Shown: one piece after another, positions 9,546 through 18,792 of the stretch
Position numbering within the stretch: the first letter of the stretch is position 1
How the letters are laid out: each line of letters starts with the position of its first letter
Notes under the pieces: generated by a model
Seen by the model: only the letters and a program-made list of their open reading frames with translations
Databases searched by the model: none
What the model was told of the DNA's origin: nothing
Origin: Halomonas ventosae
Lineage (GTDB): Bacteria > Pseudomonadota > Gammaproteobacteria > Pseudomonadales > Halomonadaceae
NCBI RefSeq assembly: GCF_004363555.1
Contig: NZ_SNZJ01000007.1
Location: forward strand, 1 to 64,000
Direction: 5' to 3'
DNA: 64,000 nucleotides
Made by a program: the position numbers and the translations under genes

Positions 9546-9704
9546 ATGACTGCAGCCATCGCCATCCGCCAGACCCGGGGCTTCGCGGGCTATTACGGCT
9601 ACTGGCGATTTAGCGAGCTGCGGTCGGCCCACTCCGCCATGCCCGGCCGTAGCGAGATCGATGGCACCCGACCGACACGATGTATGACCGCTACCCGGAG
9701 CTGA
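9546..9704 (+). CDS. Putative aromatic amino-acid leader peptide 2
   Basis: This 52-codon ORF has an AAGGAGAG ribosome site and starts 46 bp after the attenuator-like hairpin. It carries a dense aromatic cluster, GYYGYWRF, at codons 15-22, which resembles GDWHGYWF of the first leader. The tail after the cluster looks unconstrained. The stop is 7 bp before the DAHP synthase ATG, so translation could also be coupled to it. It may be a second sensing ORF, a duplicated leader, or a small protein. The clustering is visible directly; the function is inferred. Confidence 0.5.
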   Translation: MTAAIAIRQTRGFAGYYGYWRFSELRSAHSAMPGRSEIDGTRPTRCMTATRS

Positions 9705-9711
9705 TGACGCC

Positions 9712-10776
9712 ATGAACGCTTCCCTTGCCGCCGCCCTCCCGACCGAGCCCCTGCACCGCGCCGCCGCCCCGGCCAGGCCGCTGCCCACCCCCGGCGAGCT
9801 GCGCCGCGAGCTGCCGCTCTCCCCGGCGCTGGCGGCCCGGATCGAGGCCCAGCGCCACGCCATCCACGAGATCCTTGCTGGCCGCGACGACCGACTGCTG
9901 GTGGTGGTCGGCCCCTGCTCCATCCACGATCCCGAGGCGGCCCTGGAGTATGCCCGCCGCCTGGCCGAGCTGGCCCCGTGCATCTCGGACCGGCTGCTGA
10001 CGGTGATGCGGGTCTACGTGGAGAAGCCGCGCACCACCGTGGGCTGGAAGGGGCTGGCCTACGATCCCGATCTCGACGGCTCAGGCGACATGGCCCGTGG
10101 CCTGGCGGTCTCGCGGCGGCTGATGCGCGAGGTGGCCGAGCTGGGGCTGCCGGTGGCCACCGAGCTGCTGCAGCCGATGCTCTCTCCCTACCTGGAGGAC
10201 CTGCTCTCCTGGGTGGCCATCGGGGCCCGCACCACCGAGTCGCAGCTGCACCGCGAGCTGGCCAGCGGCCTGGAGGCGGCGGTGGGCTTCAAGAACGCCA
10301 CCAGCGGCGACATCGGCGTGGCGCTGGATGCCATGCGTGCCGCAGCGCACCCCCACAGCCACTTCGCCATGGATCCCGAGGGCCGCCCGGCGATCCGCGA
10401 CACCGCGGGCAATCCCCATACTCAGCTGGTGCTGCGCGGCGGCCATGGCGAGCCCAACTACCAGGCCCCCCACGTCCATGCGGCGCGCCGCGCCCTGGAG
10501 GACGCCGGCCTGTCCCCGCGGCTGATGGTCGACTGCAGCCACGCCAATGCGCGCAAGGACCACCGCCGCCAGAGCGAGGTACTGCTCGACGTGCTGGCCC
10601 AGCGCCAGGCCGGCGAGACGGCGCTGGCGGGGCTGATGCTCGAGAGCCATCTCCACGAGGGAAAGCAGCCGCTGCAACCGGGCCGGCTGCGCCACGGGGT
10701 CTCGGTCACCGATGCCTGCCTTGGCTGGGAGACCACCGAGCACCTGCTGCTCACGGCCGCCGAGCGGCTGCGCTAG
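9712..10776 (+). CDS. aroG: 3-deoxy-7-phosphoheptulonate (DAHP) synthase, type I
   Basis: The enzyme condenses phosphoenolpyruvate and erythrose 4-phosphate, the first step of the shikimate pathway. The 354-residue protein has VVVGPCSIHDPEAALEYA, VYVEKPRTTVGWKG with metal and substrate residues, GFKNATSGD, LRGGHGEPNY, MVDCSHANARKDHRRQ and SVTDACLGWETTE, all typical of AroF/G/H isozymes. Which amino acid inhibits it cannot be decided by eye, so the symbol aroG is provisional. Two aromatic-rich leader ORFs and a hairpin lie upstream, suggesting attenuation control. aroK and aroB are at 41-42.7 kb. Confidence 0.93.
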   Translation: MNASLAAALPTEPLHRAAAPARPLPTPGELRRELPLSPALAARIEAQRHAIHEILAGRDDRLLVVVGPCSIHDPEAALEYARRLAELAPCISDRLLTVMRVYVEKPRTTVGWKGLAYDPDLDGSGDMARGLAVSRRLMREVAELGLPVATELLQPMLSPYLEDLLSWVAIGARTTESQLHRELASGLEAAVGFKNATSGDIGVALDAMRAAAHPHSHFAMDPEGRPAIRDTAGNPHTQLVLRGGHGEPNYQAPHVHAARRALEDAGLSPRLMVDCSHANARKDHRRQSEVLLDVLAQRQAGETALAGLMLESHLHEGKQPLQPGRLRHGVSVTDACLGWETTEHLLLTAAERLR

Positions 10777-10843
10777 CCCTGTACCGCGGGGGGCGATGTC
10801 GGGATAATGCCGTCGATTGCCGATTCGCTACCCGGAGCTCCCC

Positions 10844-11365
10844 ATGTCGTCCATGCCGTTCCAGTTCGAGGACCACGACCCCGAGACCTACCGCCGCAAG
10901 GGCCGTTTCATCAGCCTGGCCATGGCCGGCCAACTGGTCGTCTTCGGGCTGGTGTTCGTCCAGCTGCTGCAGGCCACCTTCAACGGCGGCTTCTGGCTCA
11001 ACGTGCTGGGCGTGCTGCTGGGGCTGGTCGCGACCAGCCTGGTGTTCGCGGTACTGCGCGAGCGCCCCTGGATGGCCGAGGTGCGCTATGTCTGGCAGCT
11101 CAAGCACCAGCTCTCCCGGGTCAGCGGCTACCTGCCGGCGCTGCGCCGCGGCATGGCAGAGGGCAACGACACCGCAATGGCGGTGCTCGCCTTCTACCAC
11201 CAGGGCATGGCCCAGCTCGCCGAGCTCAACGGCCGCACCCTGGATGACGATGCCGAGTTGCTCGCCGAGCGCGAGGTGGTGCGTGCCGCTCGTCGTGAGC
11301 GCGGCCTGCCCGAGCGCGTGGCCGGCCTCGACCCCCATGACCTCGATGCGTTCCGCAAGGGATAG
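10844..11365 (+). CDS. DUF3087 family inner-membrane protein
   Basis: This 173-residue protein starts at the ATG at 10844, preceded by GGAG; an upstream ATG would add nine residues without a ribosome site. Two membrane segments span roughly residues 25-45 (ISLAMAGQLVVFGLVFVQLL) and 55-75 (LNVLGVLLGLVATSLVFAVL). They are followed by RPWMAEVRYVWQLKHQLSRV and AVLAFYHQGMAQLAELN, segments I associate with DUF3087. The C-terminal half is cytoplasmic and charged. The function is unknown. It stands alone between aroG and phoX. Confidence 0.7.
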   Translation: MSSMPFQFEDHDPETYRRKGRFISLAMAGQLVVFGLVFVQLLQATFNGGFWLNVLGVLLGLVATSLVFAVLRERPWMAEVRYVWQLKHQLSRVSGYLPALRRGMAEGNDTAMAVLAFYHQGMAQLAELNGRTLDDDAELLAEREVVRAARRERGLPERVAGLDPHDLDAFRKG

Positions 11366-11433
11366 GGAGCGGCCCCCTGTCCCCGACGAGCCCTTTGGCC
11401 CCGATGGCGGGCTGATCCCGGTGCTTCATCGCA

Positions 11434-11451
11434 CTGTCACCTTCCTTGCCT
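11434..11451 (+). promoter_or_regulatory. Degenerate Pho-box candidate upstream of phoX
   Basis: CTGTCAC-CTTC-CTTGCCT resembles the PhoB site (two CTGTCAT half-sites with a 4-bp spacer). The first half matches six of seven bases and the second four. A further partial half, GCTTCAT, lies 11 bp upstream in phase. It is 60 bp before the phoX start. A phosphate-starvation role would suit PhoX, but the match is weak. Confidence 0.35.
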
Positions 11452-11511
11452 AGGCTTTCCTCGTTCCTGAAGGCGTCCCGCACGTCTCGCCCAGCCGACG
11501 AGGAAACCCGC

Positions 11512-13623
11512 ATGAGCAAGGAAATCGAGGATCACCGCGTCCTGAACCCCGGCACCAACGAGCCCTTCGCCTCCGTTCTCGAACGCCACGTCTCCCGGCG
11601 CAGCGTGATGCGCGGCGGCCTGGGGCTGGCGGCCGCCTCGATGCTGGGCTTCGGCGGCGCCGCCCAGGCGCTGGCCTCCGGGGCCATGCAGAAGACGCCG
11701 CTGAGCCTGGCCTTCGAGTCGGTCGCCGGGTCGCGCACCGACGCCGTGGTGGTGCCGTCGGGCTACACCGCCCAGGTGCTGGTGCCCTGGGGCACGCCGC
11801 TTTCGGGCGAGGCGCCAGCGTGGGGCGACGAGTTGGCCATGACCGCGGAACGCCAGGCAGCCAGCGTGGGCATGCATCACGACGGCATGCACGGCTTCCC
11901 TCTGGACGCGGAGAACGCCTCGCGGCGCTTCGTGCTGGCGCTGAACAACGAGTACATCGACCAGCAGGCGCTGTGGGCGCCCCAGGGTGGCCCCACCAAT
12001 GCCGAGGCGGGCGCCCGCCCCGCCGAGGAGTCGCGCACCGAGATCAACGCCCACGGCGTGACCCTGGTGGGGGTGAGAAAGGGCGACGATGGTCGCTGGG
12101 CCCATGTGCCGGGCTCGCCCTACAACCGTCGCTTCACCAGCGCCACCGAGATGGAGCTCGCCGGCCCGGTGGCCGGCAGCGGCTACGTGAGGACCCGATT
12201 CTCGCCGGAGGGACGGCTGGCCCGCGGTACCAACAACAACTGCGGCAACGGCCTCACCCCCTGGGGCACCTACCTGGCCTGCGAGGAGAACTGGCCCAAC
12301 ATCTTCGTCAACACCGGCGAGCGCTTCCCCGATGATGCCCGCATCGGCATTCCCACCGAGCGCGGCCGCTACGGCTGGGAGACCTCGGCGGGCGACCCCT
12401 CCGAGAAGAACGACGAGTTTGCCCGCTTCGATATCACGCCGCGCGGCGCCGATGCCGGCGAGGATTACCGCAACGAGGCGCGCACCTTCGGCTACCAGGT
12501 GGAGATCGATCCCTACGATGGCAGTCGCCGCGCCGTGAAGCGCACCGCCCTGGGCCGCTTCCGCCACGAGGGGTGCTGGCTGGGCAAGCTCGAGCCGGGC
12601 AAGCCAGTGGTCTTCTATTCGGGCCACGATGCCCGCAACGAGTACATCTACAAGTTCGTCTCCGCCGCCGCCTGGGATCCGGCCGATGCCAACCGTCCCG
12701 GTGCGGCCTATGACCGCCTGGAGATCGGTGCCAAGTACCTGGATCAAGGTGTGCTCTACGCCGCCCGCTTCGATGCCGATGGCAGCGGCGAGTGGCTGGC
12801 GCTGACGCCGGATGCGCGGACCCGAGATGGCCGTCGCCTCCACGCGGCCCTGGGCCTGGCCGCCGACGACCTGGCCGGCATCATCATCAATACCTGCGAC
12901 GCTGCCGACCTGATGGGGGCCACGCCCATGGACCGCCCCGAGTGGGCCAGCGTCGACCCCGCCTCCGGCGAGGTCTACATCACCCTGACCAACAACAGCC
13001 AGCGCACCGAAGCCGGCAGCGAGGCGACCTATACCAACGAGGGGAGCGCCATTGATGAACACGGAGTGGGCTTTGCCACCGCGCCGGTCAACGAAGCCAA
13101 CCCACGCTCCGACAATGGCGCCGGGCATATCATCCGCTGGCGTGAAGGCAGCAATGGAACTCGCTTCGCGTGGGAGGTGTTCGTGTTCGGCGCCGCCGCC
13201 GCGGACGGCGACAACCGCTCCGGGCTGACCGCGGCTAACCAGTTCGCGAGCCCCGATGGCCTGTGGTACGACGACCGTGGCGATGGCCAGGGCATCCTGT
13301 GGATCCAGACCGACAACGGCTATGAAGGCGTCGCCGAGCACACCAACGACCAGCTGCTGGCGGTGGTGCCGGGCGCCCTGGAGGGCGGGGTAGTCACGGC
13401 AGAGAACCAGCAGCACCTCAAGCGCTTCGCCGTGGGTCCCAATGGCTGCGAGGTCACCGGGATCTTCGCCACGCCGGACAGGACCGCGCTGTTCATCAAC
13501 ATCCAGCACCCGGGCAACTGGCCGGCCTCGGAGGATGCCACCGAGGTCACCCAGGGGGACGTGCGCCCGCGGGCGTCCACCGTGGTGATCCAGAAGGAGG
13601 ATGGCGGACAGGTCGGTGTCTGA
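11512..13623 (+). CDS. phoX: PhoX-type alkaline phosphatase (DUF839), Tat-exported
   Basis: PhoX enzymes release phosphate from phosphomonoesters in the periplasm using calcium and iron and are exported folded by Tat. The ATG at 11512 gives 703 residues. A twin-arginine signal is clear: SRRSVMRGG (about residues 28-36), a hydrophobic stretch GLAAASMLGFGGAA, and AQALA before the cleavage region. The mature part has the PhoX segments NNNCGNGLTPWGTYLACEENW, GRFRHEGCW and YSGHDARNEYIYKFV. Length suits the large PhoX subgroup. A degenerate Pho-box lies upstream. It is convergent with ppk, and tatABC is encoded 5 kb away. Confidence 0.9.
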   Translation: MSKEIEDHRVLNPGTNEPFASVLERHVSRRSVMRGGLGLAAASMLGFGGAAQALASGAMQKTPLSLAFESVAGSRTDAVVVPSGYTAQVLVPWGTPLSGEAPAWGDELAMTAERQAASVGMHHDGMHGFPLDAENASRRFVLALNNEYIDQQALWAPQGGPTNAEAGARPAEESRTEINAHGVTLVGVRKGDDGRWAHVPGSPYNRRFTSATEMELAGPVAGSGYVRTRFSPEGRLARGTNNNCGNGLTPWGTYLACEENWPNIFVNTGERFPDDARIGIPTERGRYGWETSAGDPSEKNDEFARFDITPRGADAGEDYRNEARTFGYQVEIDPYDGSRRAVKRTALGRFRHEGCWLGKLEPGKPVVFYSGHDARNEYIYKFVSAAAWDPADANRPGAAYDRLEIGAKYLDQGVLYAARFDADGSGEWLALTPDARTRDGRRLHAALGLAADDLAGIIINTCDAADLMGATPMDRPEWASVDPASGEVYITLTNNSQRTEAGSEATYTNEGSAIDEHGVGFATAPVNEANPRSDNGAGHIIRWREGSNGTRFAWEVFVFGAAAADGDNRSGLTAANQFASPDGLWYDDRGDGQGILWIQTDNGYEGVAEHTNDQLLAVVPGALEGGVVTAENQQHLKRFAVGPNGCEVTGIFATPDRTALFINIQHPGNWPASEDATEVTQGDVRPRASTVVIQKEDGGQVGV

Positions 13624-13638
13624 GCCCTTCTTTGTCGG

Positions 13639-13707
13639 CAGCGTCAAGCCACAAGCTTGACGCTGCAATAAACATCGCCTCCGCGGCAAGCGCCGCGGAG
13701 GCGATGT
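13639..13707. terminator. Double hairpin between convergent phoX and ppk
   Basis: Two perfect hairpins sit back to back: CAGCGTCAAGC/GCTTGACGCTG (11 bp, loop CACAA, 13639-13665) and ACATCGCCTCCGCGGC/GCCGCGGAGGCGATGT (16 bp, loop AAGC, 13672-13707). Reading leftward, the second is followed by TTTATT, suiting ppk. The pair probably terminates both genes. Confidence 0.8.
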
Positions 13708-13734
13708 CGTCAAGGCTTGGGCTTGCGTCGAACG

Positions 13735-15927
13735 TCAGGCCCTGGCGGCGTAGGCGAAGAGCAGGGTCTCCTGGGCGCTGATCGGTGCCGCGCCGCCGGG
13801 CTGCTGCTTGACATAGAGGCCGTCGCTGCGCAGCAGCCAGCTCTGGCAATTGTCCACCAGGTAGGTCTCGAGGTCCTTGCGGACCCGGGCGGCCAGCTTC
13901 CTGTCCAGCAGCGGGAAGCAGGTCTCCACCCGGTGGAACATGTTTCGCGCCATGAAGTCGGCGCTGGAGCCCCAGGTCTCCGGCTTGCCGTCGTTGTGGA
14001 AGTGGAACACCCGGGTGTGCTCCAGGAAGCGGCCGATGATCGAGCGCACCCGGATGTTCTCGGAGATGCCGGGAATTCCCGGCCGCAGGCAGCACATGCC
14101 GCGGATGATCAGGTCGCACTCCACCCCGGCCCGCGAAGCCCGGTAGAGGGCCTGGATCAGCTTCGGTTCCGTGAGCGAGTTGCACTTGATGATCAGGTGG
14201 GCGCGCTTGCCCTTGCGGGCATGCTCGGCCTCGCGGTCGATCCTGGCCACCATCTGCTCGTGCAGGGTGAAGGGGGCGTGGAGCAACTTCTCGATGTGCC
14301 GGGCCCGGCCCATGCCGGAGAGCTGCTGGAAGACCTTGTGCACGTCGGCGCAGAGTACCGGGTCGGCGGTCAGCAGGCTGTAGTCGGTGTAGAGCTTGGC
14401 GGTCCGCGAGTGGTAGTTGCCGGTGCCCAGGTGGGCATAGTGGCGCAGCTTGCCCCGTTCCCGGCGCACGATGTGCATCATCTTGGCGTGGGTCTTGTAG
14501 GCCATCACCCCGTAGATGACGATCGCCCCGGCCTCCTGCAGGCGCGAGGCCAGCGCCAGGTTATCGGCCTCGTCGAAGCGCGCCCTAAGCTCGATCACCA
14601 CCGTGACCTCCTTGCCGTTGCCGGCGGCCTCGACCAGGGCATTGACGATGGGCGAGTCGGCACCGGTGCGGTAGAGGGTCTGCTTGATGGCCAGCACATC
14701 CGGGTCCCGCGCGGCCTCGCCAAGCATCTCCTCCACCGGCGAGAAGGATTGGAAGGGGTGGTGGAGCAGGATGTCGCCATCGGCGATCGCTGCCAGCACG
14801 CTGTCGGCCTTGCGCAGTGACTTGGGCAGGCCAGGCGTGAAGGGGCGGTAGAGCAGCTCGGGACGCTCCACGTCGCCCAGTACCGACATCATGCGGGTCA
14901 GGTTCACCGGACCGTTGACCCGGAAGAGGTCCGCCTCCTCGAGCTGGAACTGCCGGAGCAGGAACTCGGCCAGCTCGTCCGGGCAGTTGTCGGCCACCTC
15001 CAGGCGGACCCCGCTGCCGTAGCGCCGCGACAGCAGCTCGCCGCGCAGCGCCGAGGCGAGGTCGGAGACCTCCTCGGGGTCCACGGAGAGGTCGGCGTTG
15101 CGGGTCAGCCGGAACTGGTAGCAGCCGAGCACCGTCATGCCGGGAAAGACCTCTTCGGCATGGGCATGGATCATCGAGGAGAGGAAGACGTACTCGCTGA
15201 AGCCCGCCTCGCAGAGCGCCTCGGGCAGGGCGATCACCCTCGGCAGCGAGCGGGGGGCCGGCAGGATGGCCAGGCCTCCCTCGCGGCCGAAGGCATCCTT
15301 GCCTTCCAGCTGGACGATGAAGTTGAGGCTCTTGTTGACCAGGCGCGGGAAGGGGTGGGACGGGTCCAGGCCGATGGGGCTGATCACCGGCATGATCTCG
15401 GTCTCGAAGTAGTCGCGCACCCAGGCACCCTGGGCCTCGGACCAGTCCCCGCGGCGGCGGAAGCGCAGCCGCTGGGCCTCCAGGGCAGGAATCAGGACCT
15501 CGTTGAGGATCTGGTACTGACGCGCCACCTGGGCATGGGCGATCTGGGCGATCTCGGCCAGCACCGAGCGGGGCGAGCGGCCGTCGGCGCCGGTAGCGTC
15601 ATCGCCGAGCAGGACCTGGTTCTTGAGGCCCGCCACGCGGATCTCGAAGAACTCGTCCATGTTGGACGAGAAGATCAGCAGGAACATCAGCCGGTTGAGC
15701 AGTGGATGGGCCTCGTCCAGGGCCTGTTCCAGCACCCGGACGTTGAACTGCAGGTGGGAGAGCTCGCGGTTGAAGTAGAGCCCGGGGTCGGCCAGGTCCG
15801 CCTCCGGGTCCGGCAGCGCCTTGGGCTTGATGCCGGTGCGGGTCTGGTTCAGCCGCGGGGCGGGAGGCTCGGGAGGCTCGCCGCCCTGGGGCGGGGAGGG
15901 CAGGTCGGGACCGCGTGTCTCTTCCAT
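13735..15927 (-). CDS. ppk: Polyphosphate kinase
   Basis: Ppk1 reversibly polymerises the gamma-phosphate of ATP into long-chain inorganic polyphosphate through a phosphohistidine intermediate. The 730-residue protein has a proline-rich, probably disordered N-terminal extension of about 45 residues, then LYFNRELSHLQFNVRVLEQA of the N domain, the head domain, and the catalytic HLGTGNYHSRTAKLYTDYSLLT segment, whose first histidine is the usual phosphorylation site, plus LIIRGMCCLRPGIPG. AGGGAA precedes the ATG. hemB lies 46 bp upstream on the same strand. Ppx at 2.5-4.1 kb is the degrading counterpart. Confidence 0.96.
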   Translation of the reverse strand: MEETRGPDLPSPPQGGEPPEPPAPRLNQTRTGIKPKALPDPEADLADPGLYFNRELSHLQFNVRVLEQALDEAHPLLNRLMFLLIFSSNMDEFFEIRVAGLKNQVLLGDDATGADGRSPRSVLAEIAQIAHAQVARQYQILNEVLIPALEAQRLRFRRRGDWSEAQGAWVRDYFETEIMPVISPIGLDPSHPFPRLVNKSLNFIVQLEGKDAFGREGGLAILPAPRSLPRVIALPEALCEAGFSEYVFLSSMIHAHAEEVFPGMTVLGCYQFRLTRNADLSVDPEEVSDLASALRGELLSRRYGSGVRLEVADNCPDELAEFLLRQFQLEEADLFRVNGPVNLTRMMSVLGDVERPELLYRPFTPGLPKSLRKADSVLAAIADGDILLHHPFQSFSPVEEMLGEAARDPDVLAIKQTLYRTGADSPIVNALVEAAGNGKEVTVVIELRARFDEADNLALASRLQEAGAIVIYGVMAYKTHAKMMHIVRRERGKLRHYAHLGTGNYHSRTAKLYTDYSLLTADPVLCADVHKVFQQLSGMGRARHIEKLLHAPFTLHEQMVARIDREAEHARKGKRAHLIIKCNSLTEPKLIQALYRASRAGVECDLIIRGMCCLRPGIPGISENIRVRSIIGRFLEHTRVFHFHNDGKPETWGSSADFMARNMFHRVETCFPLLDRKLAARVRKDLETYLVDNCQSWLLRSDGLYVKQQPGGAAPISAQETLLFAYAARA

Positions 15928-15973
15928 GGGAGTTCCCTGTCGTCGGGCGGAAGGGCGCTGTCCCTCCCGTCGT

Positions 15974-17023
<1,050 letters not shown>

Positions 17024-17201
17024 TCATTGTGGCGATGCAGGATGACGGATTGATGACAGCGGCAGTCGAATGCCTCGAGTATATCAGTGTCGCCCGGTGT
17101 CGAAAGCCGCGCCTTGTCGCACCCGGACCGACTCTCTAAAGTGAAGGCTTCCGGATTTCAGGGCCTGGCTTCGCCGGGCGCCTACCTTCAAGGAGAAAGG
17201 C

Positions 17202-17864
17202 ATGAGCAAACAGGTGGCGGTCATCCTCTCGGGATGTGGGGTGCAGGACGGTGCCGAGATCTACGAGACCACCCTGACCCTGCTGCGCCTCGACCAGCTG
17301 GGCCTGGGCTATCGCTGCTTTGCCCCCGATATCGAGCAGCACCACGTCGTCGACCATCGTCGCGGCGAGGTGGCCGAGGGTGAGCGTCGCAACGTGCTGA
17401 CGGAGTCGGCGCGCCTGGCCCGCGGCGAGATCTCGCCCCTCGACGAGCTCGAGGCGGACGACTTCGATGCGGTCATCCTCCCCGGCGGCTTCGGTGTCGC
17501 CAAGAACCTCTCTGACTTCGCCGAGGCGGGGGATGGCATGCAGGTGCTCGACGCGCTCAGCGAGGCGCTGTCCGGCTTCCACGAGGCGCGCAAGCCGATC
17601 GGCCTGATGTGCATCAGCCCGGTGCTGGTGCCGCGCCTGCTCGGCCCCGGCATTGCCGTGACCGTGGGGCATGACCCGGGCGTCGCCGGGGCGATCAGCG
17701 CCATGGGCGGCCTGCATCGCAGCTGCGGGGTCGAGGACATCGTGGTGGATTTCGAGAACCGCGTGGTGACCACCCCGGCCTACATGCTGGCCACGCGCAT
17801 CAGCGAGGCCGCCACCGGCATCTTCAAGCTGGTCGATCGCGTCGACGAGCTGATGGATCTGTAA
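17202..17864 (+). CDS. elbB: Glyoxalase/isoprenoid biosynthesis protein ElbB (DJ-1/PfpI superfamily)
   Basis: ElbB (GlyI in some annotations) belongs to the class I glutamine-amidotransferase-like DJ-1/PfpI superfamily; the E. coli homologue shows glyoxalase III-type activity and was linked to isoprenoid synthesis. The 220-residue protein begins KQVAVILSGCGVQDGAEIYE, has VILPGGFGVAKNLSDFA, the nucleophile-elbow region PIGLMCISPVLVPRLLG with its cysteine, and ends in a VEDIVVDFENRVVTTPAYML segment, all typical. AAGGAG lies before the ATG. It is followed by a strong intrinsic terminator. Confidence 0.9.
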   Translation: MSKQVAVILSGCGVQDGAEIYETTLTLLRLDQLGLGYRCFAPDIEQHHVVDHRRGEVAEGERRNVLTESARLARGEISPLDELEADDFDAVILPGGFGVAKNLSDFAEAGDGMQVLDALSEALSGFHEARKPIGLMCISPVLVPRLLGPGIAVTVGHDPGVAGAISAMGGLHRSCGVEDIVVDFENRVVTTPAYMLATRISEAATGIFKLVDRVDELMDL

Positions 17865-17888
17865 GCTACAAGCGCCGAGCTACAAGCA
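17864..17888 (+). repeat. Short GAGCYACAAGC-type direct repeats after elbB
   Basis: GCTACAAGC occurs twice around CGCCGA directly after the elbB stop. A near-identical arrangement, GAGCCACAAGCGCCGAGCC, follows the gltD stop at 49091-49109. Both loci then carry a hairpin and an octamer array. Confidence 0.6.
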
Positions 17889-17925
17889 AACCCCCGAAGG
17901 CCGAGACCTTCGGGGGTTTGCTTTT
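17886..17925 (+). terminator. Rho-independent terminator of elbB
   Basis: GCAAACCCCCGAAGG (17886-17900) pairs perfectly with CCTTCGGGGGTTTGC (17907-17921), loop CCGAGA, followed by TTTT. This is a textbook terminator on the plus strand. Confidence 0.93.
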
Positions 17926-17949
17926 GCTGGCTCGGGTCTTAATCCTGCT

Positions 17950-18020
17950 GGCCGCTTGGCCGCTTGGCCGCTTGGCCGCTTGGCCGCTTGGCCGCTTGGC
18001 CGCTTGGCCGCTTGGCCGCT
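17950..18020 (+). repeat. Octamer tandem array (GGCCGCTT), 8 full units plus a partial
   Basis: Eight perfect copies of GGCCGCTT run from 17950 to 18013, with a ninth cut to seven bases (18014-18020). The array ends 4 bp before the tatC stop codon on the other strand, so it lies in the convergent elbB-tatC gap. A second array with the same unit family is at 49203-49274. Such tracts change copy number by slippage and are candidates for strain typing. Confidence 0.97.
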
Positions 18021-18024
18021 GGCG

Positions 18025-18792
18025 CTATTGCTCCGCGTCCTCCTCGTCCTTCTCCCGCTTGCGGCGGACCAGGCGACCGAACAGCAGGCCGACCTCGTAG
18101 AGCAGGTACATCGGCACCGCCAGCAGGCTCTGGGAGACGACGTCGGGGGGGGTGAGCAGCATGCCGATCACGAAGCAGCCCAGCACCACGTAGGGACGCT
18201 TCCTCGACAGGCTCTCCACCGTGGTGGCGCCCGAGAGGATCAGCAGGAAGGTGGCGATGGGGATCTCGAAGGCGACCCCGAAGGCGAAGAACAGCTTGAG
18301 GACGAAGTTCAGGTACTGGTTGATGTCGGTCATCACCGCGACGTTCTCCGGCCCGGTCTGGGTGAAGAACTGGAACAGCAGCGGGAAGACCACGTAGTAG
18401 GCGAAGGCGGCGCCGCCGTAGAACAGCGCCACGCTGGAGGCCAGGATCGGCAGGGCCAGCGCCTTCTCGTTGTCGTAGAGCCCCGGGGCCACGAAGGCCC
18501 AGGCCTGGTGCAGCACATAGGGGATGGCGGCGAACACCGCCACCACCAGGGTCAGCTTGAAGGGCGCGAGGAAGGGCGAGGCCACCTCGGTGGCGATCAT
18601 CTGCGAGCCTTCGGGCAGCAGCGCCATCAGCGGCTGGGCGACGAAGGAGTAGATGTCGTTGGCAAAGGCATAGAGGCCCAGGAAGATCACCAGGATCGCG
18701 ATCACCGCACGCATCAGTCGCGAGCGCAGCTCGATCAGATGCTCGATCAGCGGGGCCTGGTTCTGCTCCTGGGGATCACCGGTCTTGCTCAT
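18025..18792 (-). CDS. tatC: Sec-independent protein translocase subunit TatC
   Basis: TatC is the six-span membrane receptor for twin-arginine signal peptides. The 255-residue protein has the family N-terminus with HLIELRSRLMRAVIAIL, six hydrophobic segments, the conserved first periplasmic loop FLAPFKLTLVVAVFAAIPYVLHQ, and a charged cytoplasmic C-terminus rich in Lys, Glu and Asp. It overlaps tatB by 4 bp, and the order is tatA-tatB-tatC. PhoX, encoded at 11.5 kb, is a clear substrate. Confidence 0.97.
   Translation of the reverse strand: MSKTGDPQEQNQAPLIEHLIELRSRLMRAVIAILVIFLGLYAFANDIYSFVAQPLMALLPEGSQMIATEVASPFLAPFKLTLVVAVFAAIPYVLHQAWAFVAPGLYDNEKALALPILASSVALFYGGAAFAYYVVFPLLFQFFTQTGPENVAVMTDINQYLNFVLKLFFAFGVAFEIPIATFLLILSGATTVESLSRKRPYVVLGCFVIGMLLTPPDVVSQSLLAVPMYLLYEVGLLFGRLVRRKREKDEEDAEQ

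Noticed and set aside
9680-9715. A short frame MYDRYPELMTP ending on the DAHP synthase start codon
   Set aside because: A stop codon lies 27 bp before its ATG and no ribosome site precedes it. Overlap with the start codon alone does not support a gene.
17950-18020. Octamer array considered as a CRISPR array or coding repeat
   Set aside because: The units are 8 bp with no spacers and no cas genes are present. In frame they would give AAWPLGRL repeats, but the only starts lie inside the array without a ribosome site.
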